DNA from: an uncultured Aquimarina sp.
GTDB lineage: Bacteria > Bacteroidota > Bacteroidia > Flavobacteriales > Flavobacteriaceae
Reading direction: 5' to 3'
Length of the DNA stretch: 64,000 nucleotides
Assembly: GCA_947503835.1 (NCBI GenBank)
Contig: CANNFM010000014.1
Coordinates: forward strand, 1-64,000
Shown here: positions 1-7,936 of the stretch, in pieces
Position numbering within the stretch: the first letter of the stretch is position 1
How the letters are laid out: the number at the start of each line of letters is the position of its first letter
Notes under the pieces: generated by a model
Told to the model about the DNA's origin: nothing
Seen by the model: the letters and a program-made list of their open reading frames with translations, nothing else
The model's database searches: none
Position numbers and translations under genes: made by a program

Positions 1-98
1 AACCTCGGAGCTTCAAAAAAGAACCTCGGAGCTTCAAAAAAGAACCTCGGAGCTTCAAAAAAGAACCTCGGAGCTTCAAAAAAGAACCTCGGAGCTTC
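1..98. repeat. Tandem 21-bp repeat, at least four full copies plus a partial
   Basis: The unit begins AACCTCGGAGCTTC and continues with six A and a G. Copies start at 1, 22, 43 and 64, and a fifth at 85 keeps the first 14 bases before diverging. Each unit holds an imperfect dyad, GAAcCTC/GAGcTTC, followed by a run of A, so read on the minus strand each is a tiny hairpin next to a T tract. The array starts at the window edge, so its true length is unknown. It lies just downstream of the minus-strand metH genes. Confidence 0.9.
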
Positions 99-122
99 GT
101 GCCTGCAAGCAGGCACGAAGCT
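93..122 (-). terminator. 14-bp perfect hairpin downstream of metH
   Basis: AGCTTCGTGCCTGC (93-106) is perfectly complementary to GCAGGCACGAAGCT (109-122), with two bases between the arms. On the minus strand it lies 26 bases past the metH stop and leads into the T-rich tandem repeats, so it probably ends the metH transcript. The left arm reuses the AGCTTC of the tandem repeat unit, so hairpin and array may be one element. Confidence 0.6.
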
Positions 123-147
123 ATATAGTCTTATACTGTCTTTCTAA

Positions 148-2838
148 TCAATCCTGCAAATTAGGATTCAACCATTTTTTCGCATATTCGAAATCTATAT
201 TTTTTCTTTCCGCAAAATCTTTCACTTGATCTTCTTTTATTTTTCCTAATCCAAAATATCGTGCTTCCGGGTTTCCGAAATAATATCCCGATACAGATGC
301 TGCTGGCCACATTGCTAGACTCTCTGTTAATTCAACTCCAATTTGTTCTTTTACCTCTAGCAATTCCCAAATAGTGTTTTTTTCTAGATGATCCGGGCAC
401 GCAGGGTATCCTGGCGCAGGTCTAATTCCTTTATATTCTTCTTTAATTAATTCATCATTAGTTAGATGTTCTTCACTTGCGTATCCCCAATCGTCTTTAC
501 GCACTTTTTTGTGTAAACACTCTGCAAAGGCTTCGGCTAAACGATCTGCCAGTGCCTTAATCATTATAGAATTATAATCATCAAGATCAGCTTCAAAGGC
601 CTCTGCAAGCTCTTTTGTCCCGAATCCAGTAGTCACACAAAAACAACCTATATAATCTTGGACCCCACTTTCTTTTGGTGCTATAAAATCAGACAATGCA
701 AAATTGGGTTTACCAGCATGTTTCTTCAATTGTTGGCGCAATGTCCTAAATTTGAAATTTCCTTTGTGACAAGACACCTCGATGTCATCATCATGTATTG
801 TATTGGCTTCAAACAAGCCATAAATAGCCTTGGCTCCTAATAATTTTTCGTCAAATATTCTTCGCAATAATTCTTGCGCATCATGAAACAAGGAAGTCGC
901 TTGCTCACCAACCACCTCATCGGTTAAAATAGCAGGATACTTACCATGCAAGTCCCATGATCTAAAGAAAGGAGTCCAATCGATAAAAGATTCTAATTCT
1001 TTTAAATCCATATCCTGGATAACCTGAATCCCAAGTTGATTAGGTTTTGTTATCTCTGAAGTTGTCCATTCAATTTTATACTTATTCTTTCGAGCTTCTT
1101 CAATACTTAAATACTCCTTTTTCTTTGTTCTTTTGAGAAAACCTTCCCTGAATTTTTCATAATCCTCTTTAAGATCACCTACATACTTTTGGTTGCTTCT
1201 TTTATTCAACAAATCTCCCACTACAGTCACTGCCCTTGAAGCATCATTAACATGAACTACGGCATTTTTATATTGTGGATCAATTTTGACAGCAGTATGC
1301 GCTTTAGAAGTTGTTGCTCCACCTATCAATAATGGAACTTTAAAATTTCTGCGTTCCATCTCCTTTGCCAGGTATACCATTTCGTCTAAAGAAGGTGTAA
1401 TTAACCCACTCAATCCAATAACATCTACCTGTTCATCAATTGCAGTCTGAATGATCTTTTCGGGGGGTACCATTACTCCCATATCAACAATTTCATAATT
1501 GTTACATCCCAAAACTACGGATACAATATTTTTACCAATATCATGAACATCTCCTTTTACGGTAGCCATGAGAATACGACCATTAGAGCCATTCCCTTGT
1601 GCTGTTTCTGGATTCTTTTTCTTTTCTTCTTCAATGTATGGAAGCAAATGGGCTACTGCTTTTTTCATTACACGTGCAGACTTAACTACTTGTGGCAAGA
1701 ACATTTTACCAGATCCAAATAGATCACCTACCACATTCATCCCTGTCATTAGGTTTCCTTCTATTACTTCGATGGGTTTGTCTGCATTTTGTCGCGCTTC
1801 TTCTACATCTTCTACAATATATTGATCGATCCCTTTTACAAGCGCTCTGGTTATTCTATTCTGCAATGGCTCTTCTCTCCAGGAAAGATCTACTGTTTTC
1901 TCTTTACTTGTTCCTACAACTGTTTCAGCAAAATCCAATAATCTTTCGGTAGCATCATCTCTACGATCCAGGATCACATCTTCTACATGTTCTAATAAAT
2001 CTTTGGGTATATCGTCATATACCTCTAGCATTGCAGGGTTAACGATTCCCATATTCATACCCGCTTTAATGGCATGGTATAAAAAGACAGAATGCATGGC
2101 TTCACGAACTGTATTATTTCCTCTAAAAGAAAATGACACATTACTTACCCCGCCACTTACACTACAGTGTGGAAGATGCTCACGAACCCATCGTGTAGCT
2201 TCTATAAAATCAATGGCATTTTTTCGATGCTCATCCATTCCGGTAGCCACCGGAAAAATATTAAGATCAAAGATGATGTCTTCTGGAGGAAACTTGACTT
2301 TATCAACTAAAATATCATACGATCTTTTGGCAATTTCTAATCGTCTTTCATAATTATCTGCTTGCCCTACTTCATCAAATGCCATTACAATAACCGCGGC
2401 ACCATATCTTTTAATGGCTTTTGCATGTGCAATAAATTCTTCTTCACCTTCTTTAAGACTAATAGAATTTACTACACATTTTCCTTGAACCACCTGCAGT
2501 CCTGCCTCAATGATTTCCCACTTAGAACTATCGATCATAATAGGCACTCTGGCAATATCTGGCTCTGCCATAATGAGATTCAAGAATCTAACCATAGCTT
2601 CTTTACCATCGATCAAACCGTCATCCATGTTGATATCGATAACCTGGGCTCCTCCTTCTACCTGATGTCTTGCTATAGCTAACGCTTCATCAAACTTTTC
2701 TTCTTTAACCAAACGCAAAAACTTACGCGATCCGGCGACATTAGTTCGCTCTCCAACATTGATAAAATTCGTTTCTGCAGAAACGATCATCGGTTCAAGA
2801 CCTGAAAGTTTAAGGTATTTTCTTTTTTCTTTGTTCAT
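148..2838 (-). CDS. metH: Methionine synthase, cobalamin-dependent, C-terminal polypeptide
   Basis: This 896-residue protein carries the folate, cap, B12-binding and reactivation domains of MetH, which transfers the methyl group of methyltetrahydrofolate to homocysteine in the cytoplasm. The pterin-binding domain covers about residues 1-290 (near its start, NFINVGERTNVAGSRKF). The cobalamin cap follows, then the B12-binding domain with the cobalt-ligand motif DVHDIG near residue 430. The SAM-dependent reactivation domain runs from about 560 to the end and includes RPAPGYPACPDH. The homocysteine domain is missing and is encoded by the gene just upstream. Only a TAA and one TAT codon separate the two, in the same frame. 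Split MetH is, to my knowledge, common in Flavobacteriaceae. A SAM-I riboswitch precedes the pair. Confidence 0.96.
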   Translation of the reverse strand: MNKEKRKYLKLSGLEPMIVSAETNFINVGERTNVAGSRKFLRLVKEEKFDEALAIARHQVEGGAQVIDINMDDGLIDGKEAMVRFLNLIMAEPDIARVPIMIDSSKWEIIEAGLQVVQGKCVVNSISLKEGEEEFIAHAKAIKRYGAAVIVMAFDEVGQADNYERRLEIAKRSYDILVDKVKFPPEDIIFDLNIFPVATGMDEHRKNAIDFIEATRWVREHLPHCSVSGGVSNVSFSFRGNNTVREAMHSVFLYHAIKAGMNMGIVNPAMLEVYDDIPKDLLEHVEDVILDRRDDATERLLDFAETVVGTSKEKTVDLSWREEPLQNRITRALVKGIDQYIVEDVEEARQNADKPIEVIEGNLMTGMNVVGDLFGSGKMFLPQVVKSARVMKKAVAHLLPYIEEEKKKNPETAQGNGSNGRILMATVKGDVHDIGKNIVSVVLGCNNYEIVDMGVMVPPEKIIQTAIDEQVDVIGLSGLITPSLDEMVYLAKEMERRNFKVPLLIGGATTSKAHTAVKIDPQYKNAVVHVNDASRAVTVVGDLLNKRSNQKYVGDLKEDYEKFREGFLKRTKKKEYLSIEEARKNKYKIEWTTSEITKPNQLGIQVIQDMDLKELESFIDWTPFFRSWDLHGKYPAILTDEVVGEQATSLFHDAQELLRRIFDEKLLGAKAIYGLFEANTIHDDDIEVSCHKGNFKFRTLRQQLKKHAGKPNFALSDFIAPKESGVQDYIGCFCVTTGFGTKELAEAFEADLDDYNSIMIKALADRLAEAFAECLHKKVRKDDWGYASEEHLTNDELIKEEYKGIRPAPGYPACPDHLEKNTIWELLEVKEQIGVELTESLAMWPAASVSGYYFGNPEARYFGLGKIKEDQVKDFAERKNIDFEYAKKWLNPNLQD

Positions 2839-2841
2839 ATA

Positions 2842-3843
2842 TTATACTGAAACTCCTACAACTCGTGGTTTATAATTCTTAGCTAACTCGGCAATAGCTT
2901 TAATATGTTCAGGAGTTGTTCCGCAACAACCTCCAATGATATTGACTAAACTTTTATCCATATATTCTTTAATTTGCTCTGCCATTTGCTCTGGGGTTTC
3001 ATCATATTCTCCAAATGCATTAGGCAAGCCTGCATTAGGGTGTGCTGATACTCCAAAATTTGCTTTTTGAGCTAATACTTCTAAATGTGGTGTTAATTGA
3101 TTTGCTCCTAATGCACAATTAAACCCTATAGATAACATAGGAATATGAGAAACCGATATCAAAAAGGCTTCTGCAGTTTGACCAGAAAGTGTTCTCCCAC
3201 TGGCATCTGTAATCGTACCACTTATCATAATCGGGATTTCTATATTTCTTTCATCTTTTACTTCTTCAATTGCAAAAAGTGCTGCTTTAGCATTAAGGGT
3301 ATCAAAAATAGTCTCGACTAGTAAAATATCAGCACCTCCGTCGACTAATGCTTCTACTTGTTGTTTATATGCAATCCTTAATTCATCAAAAGTTACCGCT
3401 CTATATCCAGGATCATTAACATCGGGAGACATACTTGCAGTTCTATTTGTTGGACCTATAGATCCTGCCACAAACCTAGGTTTATGAGGTTCTTTTGCGG
3501 TAATCTCGTCTGCCACTTCTTTGGCGATTTTTGCAGACTGATAATTCAGTTCATATACCAACTCTTCCATCTCATAATCAGCCATAGCTATTGTTGTTCC
3601 CGAAAAGGTATTTGTTTCAACAATATCTGCACCAGCTTCAAAATACAATCGATGTACTTCTTTGATCGCTTCGGGTTGGGTAATGCTCAACAAATCATTA
3701 TTACCTTGAACGGGAACAGACCAATCCTTAAATCGTTCTCCTCTAAAATCTTCTTCGGTAAACTTATGTCGTTGCAGCATCGTACCCATGGCGCCATCAA
3801 GCACAAGGATTCTTTCTTCGAGTATTTTATGTATGTTTTTCAT
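2842..3843 (-). CDS. metH: Methionine synthase, homocysteine-binding N-terminal polypeptide
   Basis: A 333-residue homocysteine S-methyltransferase domain (Pfam S-methyl_trans type). ILVLDGAMGTMLQRH lies near the N-terminus. The zinc cysteines are visible in GFNCALG and in GGCCGTTPEHIKA near the C-terminus. It supplies the homocysteine thiolate to the companion polypeptide encoded at 148-2838. Stop and next start are three bases apart, so translation is probably coupled. It is the first gene after the SAM-I riboswitch at 4063-4166. A stand-alone homocysteine methyltransferase using S-methylmethionine is possible, but the adjacency and the complementary domain loss next door argue for a MetH half. 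Confidence 0.95.
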   Translation of the reverse strand: MKNIHKILEERILVLDGAMGTMLQRHKFTEEDFRGERFKDWSVPVQGNNDLLSITQPEAIKEVHRLYFEAGADIVETNTFSGTTIAMADYEMEELVYELNYQSAKIAKEVADEITAKEPHKPRFVAGSIGPTNRTASMSPDVNDPGYRAVTFDELRIAYKQQVEALVDGGADILLVETIFDTLNAKAALFAIEEVKDERNIEIPIMISGTITDASGRTLSGQTAEAFLISVSHIPMLSIGFNCALGANQLTPHLEVLAQKANFGVSAHPNAGLPNAFGEYDETPEQMAEQIKEYMDKSLVNIIGGCCGTTPEHIKAIAELAKNYKPRVVGVSV

Positions 3844-4030
3844 CTATTCATTATCAGGCCGAGTTTATCTACCCCTATTTTTTAAACATAATAATGAAAA
3901 CACTTTGATAAGCTAAGTGTTACATTATTACAATTAATATAAATCACATAGATCTGGATTCTAGCATACGCCGGAATGACAAAATCTATCTCTTCTTAAA
4001 AAGAAATAATTATAATAAGTATCAAGAAAA

Positions 4031-4055
4031 CAATGGAAAACATAGCCAAGCTATG
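4031..4055 (-). terminator. Expression-platform terminator of the metH riboswitch
   Basis: On the minus strand CATAGC (4055-4050) pairs with GCTATG (4046-4041) across three bases and is followed by a T-rich run (TTTTCCATTGTTTTC). It starts eight bases after the SAM-I aptamer ends, where a SAM-dependent terminator would lie. Confidence 0.6.
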
Positions 4056-4062
4056 AGTCTTC

Positions 4063-4166
4063 GTTATCTAGTCCTAACTAATTAGGATAGAATGTAGCAC
4101 CTTCTTTAAGAGATAAAGGGTTGCTAAGGTATCATAGGGTCTATTCCCTCCGCCTTTCTTGATAAC
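4063..4166 (-). promoter_or_regulatory. SAM-I (S-box) riboswitch controlling metH
   Basis: Read on the minus strand, the aptamer opens with GTTATCAAGAAAGGCGGAGG, continues with GACCCT, CCTTAGCAACCC and AAGGTGCTACATTC, and closes with GATAAC, which pairs with the opening GTTATC as P1. These are the conserved blocks of the SAM-I class: kink-turn GGAGG, the GCAACC strand and the GGTGC strand. It lies 220 bases upstream of the metH start. High SAM should favour the terminator at 4031-4055 and switch metH off. Confidence 0.93.
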
Positions 4167-4219
4167 ATTATAAATACATTTATGAACTACAACAGTTTAT
4201 AAGACTGTCAATTTGAGTA

Positions 4220-4251
4220 CAAAGTAATAGTATACCTGCTTCTTATGCAAA
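4220..4251 (-). promoter_or_regulatory. Probable promoter for the metH leader
   Basis: On the minus strand TTTG (4251-4248) and TTACTTTG (4227-4220) are 20 bases apart. The second box matches the Bacteroidetes -7 element TAnnTTTG at seven of eight positions. Transcription would begin about 45 bases before the aptamer. Confidence 0.4.
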
Positions 4252-4408
4252 TTAAATTTGAAAATAAGATAAAATCTATCGTTAATGCAAAATACTGTGC
4301 TTATAATTCAATATTGTTATTATAATCATTTATTATATAGTTTTATCGCAAAAAAACTGCAACACACAAGCTCTCCTGCTGTTTATATACTATAAATAGT
4401 TCCCTGAA

Positions 4409-4849
4409 ATGAAATATTTGATAAGTGAAACTATCGGTAAAAAAACCTGGTGGATTAGAAACTGGAAATGGATTATCCCCATTTCATTTCTAACAATTTG
4501 TATTACATTTTTCTTTTTAATGACCGGAAACGCTACAGTTCGCTACGGGTCGGTGTATTTGCAACCTAAATTAGTAAACGAAGCCTATCAAATGGCTAGT
4601 GAAAATGAAACGGTTACTCAAAAATTAGGTGAATTATCACCATATAATTTTTTGCGATTAATCGAAGGAGATGTTATGTATAGTAATAATAACAATACTG
4701 TAGATGTTACTATAAATCTATTAGGTACAAAAAATAAAGGCAAACTAGATATTGTTGCCCATAGAAATGGAGAACATTGGGAATATCAAAAAATAGTAGT
4801 TAGAATAAAAAAACCAGAAAAAGAAACGATTCCAATTCTAGAAAAATAA
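4409..4849 (+). CDS. Small membrane-anchored protein resembling the Coa1 family
   Basis: A 146-residue protein with one membrane segment (about residues 20-40, IPISFLTICITFFFLM) and an outer domain of about 105 residues. The domain pattern resembles the Coa1-type family often annotated in Bacteroidetes: a helix with NEAYQMASENETVTQKLGE, a glycine-led strand LIEGDVMYSN, then LLGTKNKGKLDIVAHRNGEHW. That assignment rests on pattern only. The gene is transcribed against the metH leader and sits between an intact SAM-I riboswitch and a decayed one, both on the opposite strand. It may have moved into, or been left within, a duplicated metH leader. No operon partner is apparent. Confidence 0.75.
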   Translation: MKYLISETIGKKTWWIRNWKWIIPISFLTICITFFFLMTGNATVRYGSVYLQPKLVNEAYQMASENETVTQKLGELSPYNFLRLIEGDVMYSNNNNTVDVTINLLGTKNKGKLDIVAHRNGEHWEYQKIVVRIKKPEKETIPILEK

Positions 4850-4879
4850 AAGGAAAATATAGGACTGCTATGAATTTTC

Positions 4880-5000
4880 GTTATCTATTTCGCCAAATGC
4901 GAATAGAATGTAGTATCTTCTTTAAGGTCTCGATAGTCACCAATAAACATAAAGGGTAGCTAAGGTTCCACAGGGCTATTCCTCCATCTTTCTTGATAAC
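4880..5000 (-). promoter_or_regulatory. Decayed, orphan SAM-I riboswitch
   Basis: On the minus strand this aligns along its whole length with the metH riboswitch: GTTATCAAGAAAG at the start, CCTTAGC, CTACATTCTAT, and a closing GATAAC. Core positions are broken. GCAACC has become GCTACC, AAGGTGC has become AAGATAC, and GGAGGGAATAGACCCT has lost a G and an A. A weak ATAG/CTAT hairpin with a T-rich tail follows (about 4856-4874). No minus-strand gene lies directly behind it; the next sequence is the oppositely oriented 4409-4849 gene. It looks like a non-functional duplicate. The rest of the 4850-5196 gap shows nothing I can name. Confidence 0.85.
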
Positions 5001-5196
5001 AGTTAAATAATTTTTATAAACTTAACGGACAAAACCATAAATTTGATTATAAATAAAAAGGTATAGCCCTTTATTAATCAAGGAAAGCGTTAAAAAACTT
5101 AAAGGTTCTTTATATTCTAAATGCTTAAGTATTTTTGAAAATTTATATCTTTATCTCTTTTGTCTAAACCTGAAATATCATAAAAACAAATATACT

Positions 5197-5691
5197 ATGG
5201 GGTACTCATTTGTTATGGTACGATGCTCTGAAACTGAACTTAAAAAAGCACGTAAAGACTGGCGTTTGCTTAAGGAATTGGCAGAAAAATATCAGCTTTC
5301 TCCAGATGAAAATGGTCTACAAAATATAGATATAAGACCTAGTGACGCAGATAAACTCCACACTATACTAGTTCCTGAAGCAGAAAACCACCTCATTGGA
5401 ACTATTACTCCTCAGGACTGGTTTTGCCAAGCTATTTATGGTATTCAAATTATTACAACGAAGTATTCAACAGGTTATGGTACTGCTCGACTCAATGACG
5501 AGCAATTGGTAATCAATCTAGCTTCAAAACTGTGTAGCATTACTACTGAAAATTTTTGGCAGCTGGCAAATCATAGTAGCTACGATAAAAAAAATCAACA
5601 TGAACTCCTTGAAGTATTTATAAAAATTCAAAAGTTCTATAAACAAGCTGCCGCCACTATGCAGGTAATACTTTGTACTCCTGTAGGGTAG
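5197..5691 (+). CDS. Hypothetical cytoplasmic protein
   Basis: A 164-residue protein with no signal peptide or membrane segment. I do not recognise the family. The N-terminus is charged and helical (SETELKKARKDWRLLKELAEKY), followed by a possible strand-rich middle with TPQDWFCQAIYGIQ and GYGTARLNDEQ and a helical C-terminal third. The composition looks like a folded, soluble, real protein. It is monocistronic and converges on the ferredoxin gene, with 34 bases between the two stops. No functional link to the sulfur genes can be shown. Confidence 0.75.
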   Translation: MGYSFVMVRCSETELKKARKDWRLLKELAEKYQLSPDENGLQNIDIRPSDADKLHTILVPEAENHLIGTITPQDWFCQAIYGIQIITTKYSTGYGTARLNDEQLVINLASKLCSITTENFWQLANHSSYDKKNQHELLEVFIKIQKFYKQAAATMQVILCTPVG

Positions 5692-5725
5692 TACACATCC
5701 TATATTTTGCCTTATATTGTAAAAG

Positions 5726-6046
5726 CTAAGATTCTGGAGCTAGTTCAATCTCTAATCCATCTAACTCTGAAGTGATAGGGATTTGACATCCTAATCTACT
5801 ATTATCTTCCACATAAAAAGCTTCTGCTAGCATCAAATCTTCATCCTGACTCATTTCTGGTAATGTATGATCAGACAGAATATAACATTGACAAGAGGCA
5901 CACATCGCCATACCACCACAAGTACCCTCAACTGGTAATTCATAGGCCTTACACACTTCCATAAGGTTCATAGCCATATCGGTTGGTGCTTGTACTTCAT
6001 GTACTTTACCTTCTCTATCTTTTATCTTTACGGTAATATCTGACAT
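5726..6046 (-). CDS. [2Fe-2S] ferredoxin, adrenodoxin type
   Basis: A 106-residue plant/adrenodoxin-fold ferredoxin beginning MSDITVKIKDREGK. The cluster ligands fit C-x5-C-x2-C (GTCGGMAMCASC) plus a distal cysteine in RLGCQIP, the adrenodoxin/putidaredoxin spacing. The frame is open upstream to 6097, but that extension lies inside a terminator hairpin and a TAnnTTTG-like box (TATATTTG, 6073-6066 on the minus strand), so I chose the start at 6046. It lies directly after a ferredoxin-NADP reductase-type gene and the sulfite reductase operon, and probably carries electrons to sulfite reductase. Confidence 0.9.
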   Translation of the reverse strand: MSDITVKIKDREGKVHEVQAPTDMAMNLMEVCKAYELPVEGTCGGMAMCASCQCYILSDHTLPEMSQDEDLMLAEAFYVEDNSRLGCQIPITSELDGLEIELAPES

Positions 6047-6073
6047 ATTTCTATATTTCTGAATACAAATATA

Positions 6074-6119
6074 ATTAAAGACCTCACAATTTGCCATAGC
6101 AAATTGTGAGGTCTTTAAT
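6074..6119. terminator. 21-bp perfect hairpin between reductase and ferredoxin genes
   Basis: ATTAAAGACCTCACAATTTG plus C (6074-6094) is perfectly complementary to 6099-6119, with loop CATA. It follows the stop of the minus-strand reductase gene by 14 bases and ends in AAA/TTT-rich arms, so it should terminate that transcript. Ferredoxin then appears to have its own promoter. Confidence 0.85.
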
Positions 6120-6133
6120 AAAAATCTAACTTC

Positions 6134-7189
6134 TTAAATTATAGCTTTTACAACTTCTTTCTTAGCTTCTTTTTTGGTTCCATCAAATCCTTCTACACCT
6201 CCAACCGTTGTATATTTCATCACATACTTCTTGTCTGGGTAGATTCTTTGATAAGCACTCTGACACATAACCGCTGCTTCATGAAAACCAGAAAGAATCA
6301 ATTTTAGTTTTCCTTTATAGGTATTTACATCTCCGATAGCATAGATACCAGGTATATTGGTCTGATAATCGTATGAGTTATCAACTTTGATCGCATTCTT
6401 CTCTATCTCTAATCCCCAACCTCCTATTGGTCCCAATTTTGGAGACAAACCAAATAATGGAATGAAATAATCGGTATCGACATGAATATCACCTTGAGTT
6501 TTATGCTTGATCCCTACACCAGTAACGTGGTCATCTCCTTTCAATTCTTTTACTTCGGCTTCAGTGATCAAGTTCACTCTTCCTAGTTTTGTTAATTCTG
6601 CAACTCGTTCTACAGAATCCAAAGCACCTCTAAACTCATTTCTTCTATGCACCAAAGTTACTTCGCTTGCCACATCGGCTAAGAAAATTGTCCAGTCTAG
6701 TGCAGAATCTCCTCCTCCTGCTATTACAACACGTTTATCTCTATATACCTCCGGATCACGAATGATATACGCCACTCCTTTATCTTCGAAATCAACTATA
6801 TTTGGAATAGGTGGCTTACGTGGTTCAAAAGAGCCTAATCCGCCAGCAATTGCAACTACAGGAGCATTATGTTGAGTCCCCTTATTAGTTGTTACTAAAA
6901 ACGTATCATCTTCTAATTTCTCGATAGTTTCTGCTCGCTCGCCCAACGTAAATCCTGGATTAAAAGGTTTAATCTGCTCCATCAGGTTATCTACTAACTG
7001 CCCAGCCAAAATTTCTGGAAATCCGGGAATATCATATATTGGCTTTTTAGGATAAATCTCTGAACACTGCCCTCCCGGTTGTGGTAAGGCATCAATAAGA
7101 TGTGTTTTTAACTTTAGTAATCCTGCTTCAAAAACGGTGAATAACCCTGTTGGTCCCGCTCCGATGATTAAAATATCAGTCTTGATCAT
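6134..7189 (-). CDS. Ferredoxin-NADP reductase-type FAD/NAD(P) oxidoreductase
   Basis: A 351-residue protein of the thioredoxin-reductase-like fold with FAD motif IIGAGPTGLF near residues 8-17, NAD(P) motif VIAGGGDSALDWTIF mid-protein and GIYAIGD near the C-terminus. It lacks the redox CxxC of thioredoxin reductase, as in the YumC-type ferredoxin/flavodoxin-NADP reductases. It likely passes NADPH electrons to the ferredoxin encoded next and from there to sulfite reductase. The frame opens 23 codons further upstream, but the FAD motif belongs at the very N-terminus, so I start at MIKTDILIIG (7189). Confidence 0.9.
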   Translation of the reverse strand: MIKTDILIIGAGPTGLFTVFEAGLLKLKTHLIDALPQPGGQCSEIYPKKPIYDIPGFPEILAGQLVDNLMEQIKPFNPGFTLGERAETIEKLEDDTFLVTTNKGTQHNAPVVAIAGGLGSFEPRKPPIPNIVDFEDKGVAYIIRDPEVYRDKRVVIAGGGDSALDWTIFLADVASEVTLVHRRNEFRGALDSVERVAELTKLGRVNLITEAEVKELKGDDHVTGVGIKHKTQGDIHVDTDYFIPLFGLSPKLGPIGGWGLEIEKNAIKVDNSYDYQTNIPGIYAIGDVNTYKGKLKLILSGFHEAAVMCQSAYQRIYPDKKYVMKYTTVGGVEGFDGTKKEAKKEVVKAII

Positions 7190-7300
7190 TTTCAAACGTT
7201 TAAATTTTTTATTTTTTGATAAAAAAATAATTAAAAAATTAAGAACGTGTGTAACCACTTCGTTCTCACACTAAAAATTTAAATAATTCTTTTCTTAAGA

Positions 7301-7915
7301 TTATTCTTTAAATTTCTTAGTGTTCGTTTCAACTTCTTTTTTTCCTATTAATCCTTTGGTAAATTCATTAAGTGTTTCCACTTTTTCTTCGAAATCACCT
7401 TTTATTGTTTTTCTATACTCATTTAAATTTTTGACCAAATCATCAATATTTTCAGGTATTACTTCTTCAAAAAATTGACGTAGTCGTTTGGCTGTTGTGG
7501 GTGACTTTCCGTTAGTTGAAATGGCCACTTTTACATTACCTTTGGTCACAATACCTCCCATATAAAAATCACAATATGGTGGATTGTCTGCTACATTAAC
7601 CAACTTACTTCGTTTCCTACAATCTTTATATACTTGAATATTAACTTCAGGAACATCTGTAGTAGCGATCACAATATGTTTTTCTTTCAAAAAACGCTTG
7701 TGATATCTTTTATTAATCATTTCTACATCAAACCTGTTTGCCAATGTTATTGTATCTTCTCGATACATTGGTGATACCATTGTTACTTTTGCGTCAGGGC
7801 TTGATTTTAATAAGAACGTTAGTTTTTCTTCAGCTACGTTTCCTCCTCCTACAATCAGGATTTCGAGGTTCTTAACCTTCAAAAAAACGGGATATAAATT
7901 ATTTCTTTCTTCCAT
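7301..7915 (-). CDS. Precorrin-2 dehydrogenase / siroheme synthase N-terminal type
   Basis: A 204-residue protein equivalent to the N-terminal half of CysG (Met8p/SirC family). It begins with a Rossmann strand and GGGNVAEEKL, followed by CDFYMGGIVTKGNVKVAIST and the helical dimerisation part with NGKSPTTAKRLRQF. It oxidises precorrin-2 to sirohydrochlorin with NAD and may also insert iron. The methyltransferase half of CysG is a separate gene, cobA, 21 bases upstream. Both serve the siroheme of the sulfite reductase encoded in the same operon. Confidence 0.93.
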   Translation of the reverse strand: MEERNNLYPVFLKVKNLEILIVGGGNVAEEKLTFLLKSSPDAKVTMVSPMYREDTITLANRFDVEMINKRYHKRFLKEKHIVIATTDVPEVNIQVYKDCRKRSKLVNVADNPPYCDFYMGGIVTKGNVKVAISTNGKSPTTAKRLRQFFEEVIPENIDDLVKNLNEYRKTIKGDFEEKVETLNEFTKGLIGKKEVETNTKKFKE

Positions 7916-7936
7916 CTTTATAGCTATCCTGAACTA

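Noticed and set aside
1..122. CRISPR array
   Set aside because: The 21-bp units are directly contiguous with no unique spacers, and no cas gene is near.
2836..2844. metH split as a sequencing error or recent nonsense mutation
   Set aside because: The break lies exactly at a domain boundary, the second half has its own ATG, and split MetH is known in flavobacteria. I keep it as two genes and only flag the in-frame layout.
6047..6097. Longer N-terminus for the ferredoxin
   Set aside because: The extension is coded by the terminator hairpin and a promoter-like box, and lacks resemblance to the family.
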